DNA of 55,286 nt from IMG/VR virus record IMGVR_UViG_3300032316_000894, positions 1 to 55,286 of that record, one strand, 5' to 3'. Below are positions 44,446 through 51,516 of the stretch, piece by piece (positions within the stretch are counted from its first letter, which is position 1; every line of letters begins with the position of its first letter). The stretch is from a virus. The notes beneath the pieces are model-generated. The model saw only the letters and a program-made list of their open reading frames with translations. It was not told the origin of the DNA and made no database searches. A program made the translations under genes and the position numbers.

Positions 44446-44781
44446 ATGGAAAATGAAATTAAAAAGAAAACTGGCAATAGAGCCAAGTTTAAGAAAATTG
44501 TAAAAGAGTATAAAGAAGCAACCAATAAAGAGATTTGGGAAGGAGTTAGAGATAATTTTACTTTTGGGTTTATTGGTGCAACTATTGTTGTGTTTATAGC
44601 AACAAGAGCGGATTTTGCGGTGTTATTAGGTTATCTAGCATATTACTTTTTTATGGGTAAGATAGTTAACCGTCCCAAATATGTAACAGATTTGGGACGA
44701 ATGATAGTTTTCCCAATACCATCAGCATTAGGTGCATTTGCGGGGTATAAATTATCTTATTACCTTTTACAACTATTATAA
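44446..44781 (+). CDS. Small membrane protein between tRNA-Ile and tRNA-Ser
   Basis: 111 residues. A basic cytoplasmic N-terminus (MENEIKKKTGNRAKFKKIV), then three hydrophobic segments at about 41-60, 63-76 and 87-108. Starts 2 nt after the tRNA. No family recognised. Confidence 0.62.
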   Translation: MENEIKKKTGNRAKFKKIVKEYKEATNKEIWEGVRDNFTFGFIGATIVVFIATRADFAVLLGYLAYYFFMGKIVNRPKYVTDLGRMIVFPIPSALGAFAGYKLSYYLLQLL

Positions 44782-44787
44782 AGTAAT

Positions 44788-44873
44788 GGAAAGTTACCCA
44801 AGTTGGTGAAGGGGCTTGTTTGCTAAACAAGTAGGGTGTAACAGCCGCGAGGGTTCGAGCCCCTCACTTTCCG
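44788..44873 (+). tRNA. tRNA-Ser(GCT)
   Basis: Class II tRNA: acceptor GGAAAGT/ACTTTCC, anticodon stem CTTGT/ACAAG with loop TTGCTAA, T-arm GAGGG-TTCGAGC-CCCTC, discriminator G. Confidence 0.93.
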
Positions 44874-44919
44874 CAGAAAAAAATGTTCGAAAAGTTGACA
44901 TAATCGATTAACCTTCGTA

Positions 44920-44926
44920 TATTTAT
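44920..44926 (+). promoter_or_regulatory. TATTTAT promoter motif
   Basis: 34 nt upstream of the lipoprotein start at 44961. Confidence 0.4.
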
Positions 44927-44960
44927 AGTCTATTAATAAATAAAACAAAGAAAAAAAAAC

Positions 44961-45146
44961 ATGAAAAAAGTAGTATTAGCAATCTTTACAATCGTAGCGT
45001 TAGCCTCTTGTGGTAACGGAAAATCAACTGAAGTTAACTCTGACTCAACTGCAGTAGCTGTGGATTCAGTTAAAGTAGATTCAGCAGCAGTGGCTGTAGA
45101 TTCTGTAAAAGCTGAAGCACCTGCATCAGTAGAAGAAAAAAAATAA
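44961..45146 (+). CDS. Small repetitive lipoprotein
   Basis: 61 residues. Signal peptide with lipobox LASC (about residues 14-17), then Thr/Val/Asp/Ser-rich sequence with two copies of AVAVDSVK (about residues 31-38 and 43-50) separated by VDSA. The low-complexity mature part is probably extended. A lipoprotein this short may coat the membrane or bind a partner. Confidence 0.65.
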   Translation: MKKVVLAIFTIVALASCGNGKSTEVNSDSTAVAVDSVKVDSAAVAVDSVKAEAPASVEEKK

Positions 45147-45168
45147 TTACATTCTATTGGAAAAACAA

Positions 45169-45194
45169 AACCCACCTATTGGTGGGTTTTTTTA
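45169..45194. terminator. Bidirectional intrinsic terminator
   Basis: AACCCACC/GGTGGGTT stem with T run, between converging genes. Confidence 0.8.
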
Positions 45195-46502
45195 TTTTAA
45201 TAATCTTTTAATTTTTTCAACATTTTCGGTAACTTTCTTTCTTCCAAGTGGGTCCTTGATAAAATTTAAAATCCATGGGTCGACTTCTCTTTCGTCAGCA
45301 ACTCCTCCCCATCTTTTCTGAGTCATTTCTCCTGTTTTCTCATCGTATTTATTCCCAAATACTTTTTCAATTGCCTTTCCTGGTAAGGATGCCGCCATGA
45401 AAAGTAGTGGGTCGGAATAATACTTGTCTGTGTCAGTTTTCTTCTTTTCTTTACTTGATGAATCACCTTTTTTAGGAGAATCTGTTTTAATACCCCCTGA
45501 ACCAATTGACATTGTGTTCCATGAACTATCAAACATTGTAACTTCAACATCAGAATCAGTTTTACCTATAACATCTCCAATTGAAATTGATTGTCCATCT
45601 CTAACCATAGGAGAGCTTATCCCACAAAATTGTAAGTAGAATTTTCGATTATCTTCATTTTTGATTGTAATTTGATTAGTACAAGATGATGAATATCTTT
45701 TATTATAAACAACTCCTGATATTGGGCTTTTAATTTTTGGGTTAGTATCTTTAGGGATTATAATTCTACCGTATCTATTACTAATGTCGTTACCAAAACT
45801 TTTTTGTTCTTTAATTTGTGTGTTTTCTGTTTTAAGAAATTTACTAGCAATTGATGTACCAATTTTTATTAAGTCATTATCTTTAGGGACGTTTGGTGCA
45901 TCCCATATTGAAACTGATTTTGATGATTCGGCTCCTGTGGCGGCATCGTATGCTTTTTCACTTGCACTTGAACCAGTTGTGGGTGCAGTTCCTGACTCTC
46001 CTGAGTTATTTGATACGTGTAAATGGTTGAAGTGGTTACCACCTGTGTTTGTTTGCCACAGGACGGCTTTACTATTACCTGACTCAGTATTTAGTGTATA
46101 ACCCATAGAAACCAAGGCGTTAGCCAACTTAGTTCCAAGAGACCTAAATTCTGCATTACCATTGGTTGCGTTGGTCGCCCCTCCCGCCCCAATATTATTT
46201 AATATTGCAATATCAACGGCAGTTTGTTGACCATGTCTACTTTTATTACCTGTAACTGTGTTATCAGGATGTCCTGTTTTTGCGGTTGTAATTGTGGTGG
46301 TAATACCTGCAGCTTTTGATGCACTGTTAAGGTCATCTAATAAAGGTTTATTAACCGAATCATATTGAGTTCCGTCGTTATCGTATTTTAGATTACTATA
46401 ACTTGTGTCATTGAGTTGAATCAACTCTAATTCACTTAAGATATTCTTATTGTTAGTTAGAATTTCTTCATATATCGATAATATGTCTTGATTTACTTTC
46501 AT
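45192..46502 (-). CDS. Virion-type lysin: M15 peptidase domain plus degenerate M23-like domain
   Basis: 436 residues. The N-terminus MKVNQDILSIYEEILTNNKN and the following ILSE resemble the packaged-type starts. Residues about 50-165 carry the M15/VanY-type zinc set: NKSRHGQQTAVDIA with His90 and Asp97, and GNHFNHLHVS with His160/His162. Residues about 245-325 look like an M23/biotinyl-type beta domain (IKSPISGVV, YLQFCGISSPMVRDGQSI, GDVIGKTDSD) but lack the usual zinc residues. The C-terminus is helical. TATTTAT lies 6 nt upstream. Likely a wall-cutting protein carried in the virion. Confidence 0.72.
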   Translation of the reverse strand: MKVNQDILSIYEEILTNNKNILSELELIQLNDTSYSNLKYDNDGTQYDSVNKPLLDDLNSASKAAGITTTITTAKTGHPDNTVTGNKSRHGQQTAVDIAILNNIGAGGATNATNGNAEFRSLGTKLANALVSMGYTLNTESGNSKAVLWQTNTGGNHFNHLHVSNNSGESGTAPTTGSSASEKAYDAATGAESSKSVSIWDAPNVPKDNDLIKIGTSIASKFLKTENTQIKEQKSFGNDISNRYGRIIIPKDTNPKIKSPISGVVYNKRYSSSCTNQITIKNEDNRKFYLQFCGISSPMVRDGQSISIGDVIGKTDSDVEVTMFDSSWNTMSIGSGGIKTDSPKKGDSSSKEKKKTDTDKYYSDPLLFMAASLPGKAIEKVFGNKYDEKTGEMTQKRWGGVADEREVDPWILNFIKDPLGRKKVTENVEKIKRLLK

Positions 46503-46508
46503 GTATTA

Positions 46509-46515
46509 ATAAATA
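46509..46515 (-). promoter_or_regulatory. TATTTAT late-type promoter motif
   Basis: 6 nt before the ATG at 46502. Confidence 0.6.
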
Positions 46516-46527
46516 CCTGAATTACAC

Positions 46528-46553
46528 AAAAAAAGACCAACGATTAGTTGGCC
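46528..46553 (-). terminator. Intrinsic terminator
   Basis: CCAAC/GTTGG stem overlapping the stop at 46544, then a T run on the minus strand. Confidence 0.65.
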
Positions 46554-46879
46554 TTCTTTGTATATGTAAGTCTTTTGATTTTAACTTGAGTTGGTTCAGG
46601 TAATCCTGTTAATAATGTTGATTCCTCTTCTTTAACTATTTTTGGTTTTTTTGTCGGTTTAACCTCAACTAATCCAAATTTAATAAAACGATACCAAACT
46701 CTTTCGTGAATGTAATATTGGATTGGTTTGTATAATAACTCGGCAACACCAAATGCGGCTCCAAATGTTATATTTCCCGTTGCCCACCACATAATTAAGA
46801 ATCCAACTGCGGTACTGATTATTCGATAACTAATTGTTTTTGCTAAATGTCGTTTAGCGGATACTTTAATCTGACTCAT
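46544..46879 (-). CDS. DUF2061 membrane protein
   Basis: 111 residues. KRHLAKTISYRIISTAVGFL, then a WWATGNITFG segment and LLYKPIQYYIHERVWY are the DUF2061 signature, a two-helix membrane family of unknown role. The last 40 residues form a lysine-rich tail. Overlaps the HAD gene by 14 nt. Confidence 0.85.
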   Translation of the reverse strand: MSQIKVSAKRHLAKTISYRIISTAVGFLIMWWATGNITFGAAFGVAELLYKPIQYYIHERVWYRFIKFGLVEVKPTKKPKIVKEEESTLLTGLPEPTQVKIKRLTYTKKAN

Positions 46880-47261
46880 AAGGACTAATATAAGATGGAA
46901 TTGTGATATCTTTCAATCCACCATCTCTTTCTAAGTTTATACCAATCGCTCTTGGTAGTTCAGGATTTTCAGGGTCAATATCATTTAAGATTACCCTTGT
47001 ACCTCTTCCCATCTCCATAATTAATTGGCTATATCTAACACCAAGGGTGTCAAGTTCCTGTTTAGTAAATAGTCTATAACTCTCAGGACGAGCAGTTGTA
47101 ATTACAACAACAGAACCATTGTCATGATGATTATTCACGTAATCAATTACGTCTTGAATTGGAATTAATGTTGACTCGGCAAGTTCACTGAACTTCCTAT
47201 ACTTAACTAAAGTACCGTCAATATCGACAAATAAAGTTGGGTTTTTAATTACTTTGTTCAT
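46866..47261 (-). CDS. HAD-superfamily phosphatase-like protein
   Basis: 131 residues. Motif I is FVDIDGTLVKY with both catalytic Asp, motif II is VVVITTARPE, and motif III/IV ILNDIDPENP. The small size matches HAD enzymes without a cap, acting on small phosphorylated substrates or nucleic-acid ends. Overlaps its neighbour downstream. Confidence 0.82.
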   Translation of the reverse strand: MNKVIKNPTLFVDIDGTLVKYRKFSELAESTLIPIQDVIDYVNNHHDNGSVVVITTARPESYRLFTKQELDTLGVRYSQLIMEMGRGTRVILNDIDPENPELPRAIGINLERDGGLKDITIPSYISPYESD

Positions 47262-47262
47262 A

Positions 47263-47451
47263 TTAATATTTTGGTTCTTTTGGGATTACAACCCAAAGTA
47301 AAAGATATGTAAAAATTGATGGTAGAGGAGTAAAAATCCCAATTAAAAAAAGAACACGAAATATTGTTTCGTCAACTCCAAAATAATCTTCTAATCCCCC
47401 ACAAACTCCTCCAAGTTTGGATTCTCTTCTTCTTAATAATTGTTTTTTCAT
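47263..47451 (-). CDS. PspC-domain protein
   Basis: 62 residues. MKKQLLRRRESKLGGVCGGL, then EDYFGVDETIFRVLF and a membrane helix with TYLLLWVVIPKEP are the full PspC signature. Host PspC proteins sit in the phage-shock membrane-stress response, so this copy may damp or mimic that signal. A structured RNA ending in a terminator-like U run lies just upstream, at 47465-47550. Confidence 0.9.
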   Translation of the reverse strand: MKKQLLRRRESKLGGVCGGLEDYFGVDETIFRVLFLIGIFTPLPSIFTYLLLWVVIPKEPKY

Positions 47452-47464
47452 AATTTAAAAAATA

Positions 47465-47550
47465 AAAAAAGGTGGTCAGGGACTATTGGGGTATCCCCTG
47501 AGAGTGCACTTCCGTTCGTCGCTGCAGACAACTACAATAGTTTGACCACC
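47465..47550 (-). ncRNA. Structured RNA, possible regulatory leader of the pspC-like gene
   Basis: On the minus strand GGTGGTCA (47550-47543) pairs with TGACCACC (47478-47471), extended by ACTATTG/CAATAGT, enclosing hairpins GTTGT/GCGAC and GGGG/CCCC. T7 follows directly, so the whole acts as an intrinsic terminator 13 nt before the pspC-like ATG. A TACATTTG promoter-like box occurs about 80 nt upstream of the stem. The spacer 47551-47648 has no gene. Confidence 0.55.
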
Positions 47551-47648
47551 ATACGTTAAGGTCTTATGGTTTACCTTGTCGAGTTCTACCTCGATTCAAA
47601 TTCACATACACCTAACGCCTTTAACTGTGTTACAAATGTAACAAATTT

Positions 47649-47846
47649 TTATACTTTAACAAAGTGTTTATTATTTAATTCTCTAATAGAAATTTGGTTA
47701 TGTTTCCATTCTTTCCAAACCTCAAAATCTTTCAATTCTTCTAATGTGCCCTCATGAACCAAAACAAATCCTTCAGGTGCGTTCCCTTCTAATTTTCCTG
47801 TAGGTCCTCTTTCTTCTATTAACCTTTTAATATCTACTTGTCCCAT
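47649..47846 (-). CDS. Small unknown protein
   Basis: 65 residues, MGQVDIKRLIEERGPTGKLE..., with a hydrophobic middle and charged helices. Start overlaps the HAD gene stop by 1 nt. No motif. Confidence 0.55.
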   Translation of the reverse strand: MGQVDIKRLIEERGPTGKLEGNAPEGFVLVHEGTLEELKDFEVWKEWKHNQISIRELNNKHFVKV

Positions 47847-48436
47847 TACATTAAATACTTGATTACCTTTTCTTTTATCCCCGACTGTTTGATTCCTTCA
47901 GTACTTTTTGGGGTTAAGACAAAATTGGTTAAACCCCAATCCATCTCCATCTCTCCCCAACTCTCGTGAGTCTGTGGAATACCCATGTTTAAATCGTCAA
48001 TTGCAACCCATTCTGTAACCTCTGGATTGTCTCTAAGGTATTGGAGTATCTCTAAGGACCTTGACTGTTCTAAGTCCCACTGGCGAGACCATATGAAGTT
48101 TTCAGGTTGGTCACACTCACCCAATCTTTTTGTGAAACCAATAGGTTTCTTTGAGATTCCTTGAGATAGGTAATAATCCCCTAACTCTTCTAAGGTCGCA
48201 TGATATCTCCAATCAGAGGATACTACAATTTCTGCACCTGTTTCTTCCAAGATTTCATTTAAAACCTTGATGGCTTTTTGGTCAAAGTCATCAAATCTTA
48301 CGTTCACAGGTCCATCACTTATTAACTTACTTGATTCAGGATTCTCAGAACGATACTTCGCCCATTTTTTTGTTCTACCACCCCAGTTATTGTGTAGACA
48401 GATTACTCCGTCATTATCTAAAAATATTACTTTCAT
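47846..48436 (-). CDS. HAD-like phosphatase (HAD_2 type)
   Basis: 196 residues. Motif I IFLDNDGVICLHNNW, motif II AEIVVSSDWRYHATLEEL, and a late WVAIDDLNMG. The SSDWR pattern is typical of the small HAD family common in phages and bacteria. Likely phosphatase; the substrate is unknown. Overlaps both neighbours by 1-4 nt. Confidence 0.82.
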   Translation of the reverse strand: MKVIFLDNDGVICLHNNWGGRTKKWAKYRSENPESSKLISDGPVNVRFDDFDQKAIKVLNEILEETGAEIVVSSDWRYHATLEELGDYYLSQGISKKPIGFTKRLGECDQPENFIWSRQWDLEQSRSLEILQYLRDNPEVTEWVAIDDLNMGIPQTHESWGEMEMDWGLTNFVLTPKSTEGIKQSGIKEKVIKYLM

Positions 48437-48882
48437 TTTTTATTTTTTTCTTTTTTCCAGTTCTCGTAATTGTATTTATCAAACTCTTCTTTGGTACCAA
48501 TCCCTATTGGAACAAATAATGCAAATCCATCATCATCTTCAAAATGGTTACATTCATCTTCCATAGGAAAAAACTCCCATTTCCAATATTCAAAAACCTC
48601 ACCATTCCATCTCCCAATTCCTGTACATCTATGGTTTCCAATGTAGTACTCCCCAACAACCAAATCTTTCTTAGGGATTGCTCCTGCTTCAATTAATTTG
48701 GGTACGTAAAATTCTTCCCATTCTTGTTTTTCCACTCTTGGTAAGGTTGGAACATCGTGTCGATTTTTGAATGGTTTTAAGGTCATCCACCACTCTTTCA
48801 TACGGGCATCTCTCTCCTCTTTGGTTTCAGTATTTAACTTAACCCAAGTTTTGAAGTCCTCTTTGTTTTTTGGTGTTCCCAT
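48433..48882 (-). CDS. Conserved-type phage protein, unknown function
   Basis: 149 residues, Trp-, Lys- and Glu-rich, with a beta-rich stretch GEYYIGNHRCTGIGRWNGEVF and an acidic CNHFEDDDGFALFVPIG. No catalytic motif known to me. The promoter TATCTTTG ends 4 nt before the ATG and heads the operon down to the pspC-like region. Confidence 0.62.
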   Translation of the reverse strand: MGTPKNKEDFKTWVKLNTETKEERDARMKEWWMTLKPFKNRHDVPTLPRVEKQEWEEFYVPKLIEAGAIPKKDLVVGEYYIGNHRCTGIGRWNGEVFEYWKWEFFPMEDECNHFEDDDGFALFVPIGIGTKEEFDKYNYENWKKEKNKK

Positions 48883-48886
48883 AAAG

Positions 48887-48894
48887 CAAAGATA
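48887..48894 (-). promoter_or_regulatory. TATCTTTG host-type promoter
   Basis: Minus strand; 4 nt before the ATG at 48882. Confidence 0.65.
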
Positions 48895-48897
48895 AGA

Positions 48898-48904
48898 TAT
48901 TTAT
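48898..48904 (+). promoter_or_regulatory. TATTTAT promoter motif
   Basis: 51 nt upstream of the start at 48956; farther than usual. Confidence 0.35.
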
Positions 48905-48955
48905 AAGAAAAACAACGGTCTACGGGCATAAAAATTAAATACCGAAATATGGAAG

Positions 48956-49177
48956 ATGGTGAAAAGAATCAAAACGTGGAGAAAGACCCTCCAAGACAAC
49001 CTATCGCAGGTATTTTTAATGCTCGCGTTATTCTTCAATCCTTTTGGATTCGATGCCGTACAGTATTTCCTAATATTACTGACAGGAAGTTTATGGAAAG
49101 CGAACTTCGTCTTGTATTGTATTGCGGGGGTTTTCTTTGGATTATATATCTACTTTCGAAAGTTATCTAATCGTTAA
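48956..49177 (+). CDS. Small two-helix membrane protein
   Basis: 73 residues: basic start (MVKRIKTWRKTLQDNL), helix 1 with FLMLALFFNPFGF, then FLILLTGSLW, a third hydrophobic stretch NFVLYCIAGVFFGLYIYF and a basic end. This frame was preferred over an overlapping one starting at 48949 because it gives a coherent membrane protein with positive ends. Function unknown. Confidence 0.6.
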   Translation: MVKRIKTWRKTLQDNLSQVFLMLALFFNPFGFDAVQYFLILLTGSLWKANFVLYCIAGVFFGLYIYFRKLSNR

Positions 49178-50664
49178 AGGGATTTAAGTTGACCTTCTTT
49201 GAATGCTTCAAAATTAGGTCCTTTGGTTAAGAAATAATCTCTACCTATTTTTCTGTAATTTAAAATTCCAGCCATTTTTGCGGACGCAAAGAAAGACGAG
49301 AAATACCCTCTCCAATTAGATGATGGTAGGTAATTACCATTTTTAGAATAATATTTTTTACCGTCAACAATTTTAGATTTAAGTTTTCCTATAGATTCTA
49401 AAAAATCTAATTTTGTTCCAATGGTACCCTCATCCAAATAGTCAACCAATTTTTTGATAAGACCTTTGTTCTTACTGAATGTGTATCCGTAATTGGCTCT
49501 ATCAGGTCTCCAAACTTTTGAAGTTCCTGCGATTTTTTGTGTAAGTGTTGGATTATTCTGAATATGACTTAATACTCGACTACAAATGTGTCTTCTGATT
49601 CCTTCAGCGGTTTCCGCAGGATTCCTACCAATATTATATGTTACGTCAATTCCCCAATTTTCAAGACCAAGGTCTGTGAAATCATCTCCTGATACTTCAT
49701 CATTCCCCATAAAACCTATACTGGCGGAGAATGAATCACTGTCTTTAGATTTGTATGTTATAAAAACTTCGTATTTATCAATTAACTTACCTCCGTCAAC
49801 AGAATATAATGATATTGACAATTCAGCTTGTGAACGACCAAATCCTAAATCAGATATATTTTCAAATCCTTTAATATATACTGACAAGTCATTACGTGAA
49901 TTTAAATAATTTGATGTCCCAACAGAAGTTTCTCCGATAGAATTAAAAATTTGAGATAAAACTCTATCCGCCATTGAAACAGCGTATAACTTATAATCAT
50001 CTTTAATTGAATCAATCATTTCAGGGAAGGCGTATTCAAAAACATCTATTTCTCTTTGAGTCATTGGAGAATCTTGTGTATCCCAATATCTTAGATGTCC
50101 TTCGTCATCAAAATGAATTGCAACTTTTGCATAGTTTGCATTTGTTGATTTGGCTTTGTTAATTATGAAATATAATGATTGTCGTCCTGAAGTATATCTA
50201 CCAAAATGCCCTGAACCTTTTGACGTAACACACCACTTTGTATTTGAACCATATTTACAAGACGCCTCTTCAGATTTTGGTTTTATTACTAAAAATTTAT
50301 CATCTTCGTAAATTTTATCCGCTTGTTTCTCTAACTCCTTTTCTTGATTTTTCGCCCTAACATAAAGAATTACTTTTTCAAGTTCGTTTAGTGATACGTA
50401 TTGATTTATATCTTTTTTGGGAAATTGAGATTGATACTTATCGAAATCTTTTATAAGGTCTACAAGGTGTTCTAATTCATCAGTATCCAATTCTCCATCA
50501 CCATCTGTATTTTTTAATACAAAATCGGTGTACTTGTGATTGAAATCTTTTAAATCGGAAATATTCAAAATAAATTCTAAATCTTGTTCATTGAACTTTG
50601 TAGAATATTTTTTCTTTAAATCTTCTTTACGACCTTCCTTTAATAAAATACCTATGAATTTCAT
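49174..50664 (-). CDS. EF-hand protein with KYGxxTxWC domain and packaged-type N-terminus
   Basis: 496 residues. MKFIGILLKEGRK carries an (L/I)xE site. Residues 52-63 (NTDGDGELDTDE) fit all key positions of an EF-hand calcium loop, flanked by helices. Residues 120-147 contain DDKFLVIKPK and KYGSNTKWCVT, the domain shared with the 11102-12160 protein. The middle is beta-rich. Near the end GYFSSFFASAKMAGILNYRK, then DYFLTKG suggests a winged-helix-type unit. TATTTAT lies 4 nt upstream. Likely a packaged multidomain effector; activity unknown. Confidence 0.68.
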   Translation of the reverse strand: MKFIGILLKEGRKEDLKKKYSTKFNEQDLEFILNISDLKDFNHKYTDFVLKNTDGDGELDTDELEHLVDLIKDFDKYQSQFPKKDINQYVSLNELEKVILYVRAKNQEKELEKQADKIYEDDKFLVIKPKSEEASCKYGSNTKWCVTSKGSGHFGRYTSGRQSLYFIINKAKSTNANYAKVAIHFDDEGHLRYWDTQDSPMTQREIDVFEYAFPEMIDSIKDDYKLYAVSMADRVLSQIFNSIGETSVGTSNYLNSRNDLSVYIKGFENISDLGFGRSQAELSISLYSVDGGKLIDKYEVFITYKSKDSDSFSASIGFMGNDEVSGDDFTDLGLENWGIDVTYNIGRNPAETAEGIRRHICSRVLSHIQNNPTLTQKIAGTSKVWRPDRANYGYTFSKNKGLIKKLVDYLDEGTIGTKLDFLESIGKLKSKIVDGKKYYSKNGNYLPSSNWRGYFSSFFASAKMAGILNYRKIGRDYFLTKGPNFEAFKEGQLKSL

Positions 50665-50668
50665 ATAG

Positions 50669-50675
50669 ATAAATA
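50669..50675 (-). promoter_or_regulatory. TATTTAT late-type promoter motif
   Basis: 4 nt before the ATG at 50664. Confidence 0.6.
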
Positions 50676-50679
50676 CCCA

Positions 50680-51027
50680 TTATTTCCAAAACAATTGAAT
50701 GGCAACAATAGAAACCGATAAAGCAAGACATACACCTGTTTTAAGTGTTATATCTTCTTTAAATAAAAGAGTTGATAGTAGGGTAAAGACCATAATACCA
50801 AGAGCAAATCCAATTAACCTACTCGGCCATATTTGACCTTCAAACGCGTCAACATATAAGTTTACCGCTCTAATGTATATGTAACTTATTGGTACACTAC
50901 ACAATAAGATAACCCACAAATACTTTTCATACCAACCGAACTTAATCCCTCCCTGTAATTGCAAAAAAGAACCTATCTGACCTAATATCATTAATAGGGT
51001 TGCAATTATTAATTTTGTTATATTCAT
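50680..51027 (-). CDS. Four-helix membrane protein
   Basis: 115 residues with hydrophobic segments at about 5-22, 36-55, 69-88 and 96-114, the size and spacing of small multidrug-resistance or DMT-type half transporters, but without a recognisable Glu motif in helix 1. Role unknown. Confidence 0.6.
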   Translation of the reverse strand: MNITKLIIATLLMILGQIGSFLQLQGGIKFGWYEKYLWVILLCSVPISYIYIRAVNLYVDAFEGQIWPSRLIGFALGIMVFTLLSTLLFKEDITLKTGVCLALSVSIVAIQLFWK

Positions 51028-51052
51028 TCTGTAATGATAGTAAATTTTTATA

Positions 51053-51086
51053 ATAAAAAAACCCTCACGTTTAGTGAGGGTTTTAA
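51053..51086 (-). terminator. Intrinsic terminator
   Basis: AACCCTCAC/GTGAGGGTT stem followed by a T run on the minus strand. Confidence 0.8.
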
Positions 51087-51087
51087 A

Positions 51088-51471
51088 TTATGTGTTATTT
51101 GATAGATATTCACATTCGTATTCTTGACACGTTTTAGGTCTAATGTCATACATAGAACATGCTTTGACCTTTGTATTATAGAAAATACATGGAAGTCTTG
51201 GATTATAAAAATCAACTCTAAATGCTGGATATGAATCAGGGTTTTGCCAAGTTGATTTATTTGTGAATAATGTCTTACCCTCTTCGTAATCAATAAAAAC
51301 CTCACGGTACTCAATTTCTCGACCTAATTTATTTGATAGGTCTGATATAAATTGTTCTGTGTCGTTATGAGGGCCAATGATAAAATCTCTATCCTCAATC
51401 GTACAACAACTCCCATGGTGTCCTGGTATTCCATAACACTTGTTACTACATATATTACAATCTAATCCCAT
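51088..51471 (-). CDS. YkgJ-like Cys-cluster protein
   Basis: 127 residues from the ATG at 51471 (MGLDCNICSNKCYGIPGHHG). Two Cys groups, CNICSNKC with SCC and later PCIF, ACSMYDIRPKTCQEYEC, match the YkgJ/CxxCxxCC family, thought to bind zinc or an iron-sulfur centre. The start was placed inside because a longer frame would run into the tmRNA terminator at 51484. Confidence 0.78.
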   Translation of the reverse strand: MGLDCNICSNKCYGIPGHHGSCCTIEDRDFIIGPHNDTEQFISDLSNKLGREIEYREVFIDYEEGKTLFTNKSTWQNPDSYPAFRVDFYNPRLPCIFYNTKVKACSMYDIRPKTCQEYECEYLSNNT

Positions 51472-51483
51472 ATAAAATACTAT

Positions 51484-51513
51484 TAAAAAAAGGGACCACA
51501 AATTGGGTCCCTT
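51484..51513 (-). terminator. tmRNA terminator
   Basis: AGGGACC/GGTCCCT stem 4 nt beyond the tmRNA 3' end, then T7 on the minus strand. Confidence 0.85.
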
Positions 51514-51516
51514 ATT

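Noticed and set aside
47488-47500. GGGG-ATACCCC with CTGAGAG on the plus strand, reminiscent of a TPP riboswitch
   Set aside because: The rest of the TPP consensus is missing, the strand is opposite to the downstream gene, and the structure is explained by the minus-strand hairpin.
48949-49170. Alternative overlapping frame of 73 codons starting 7 nt before the chosen small membrane protein
   Set aside because: Mixed polar composition without coherent helices; the frame at 48956 gives a consistent membrane protein.
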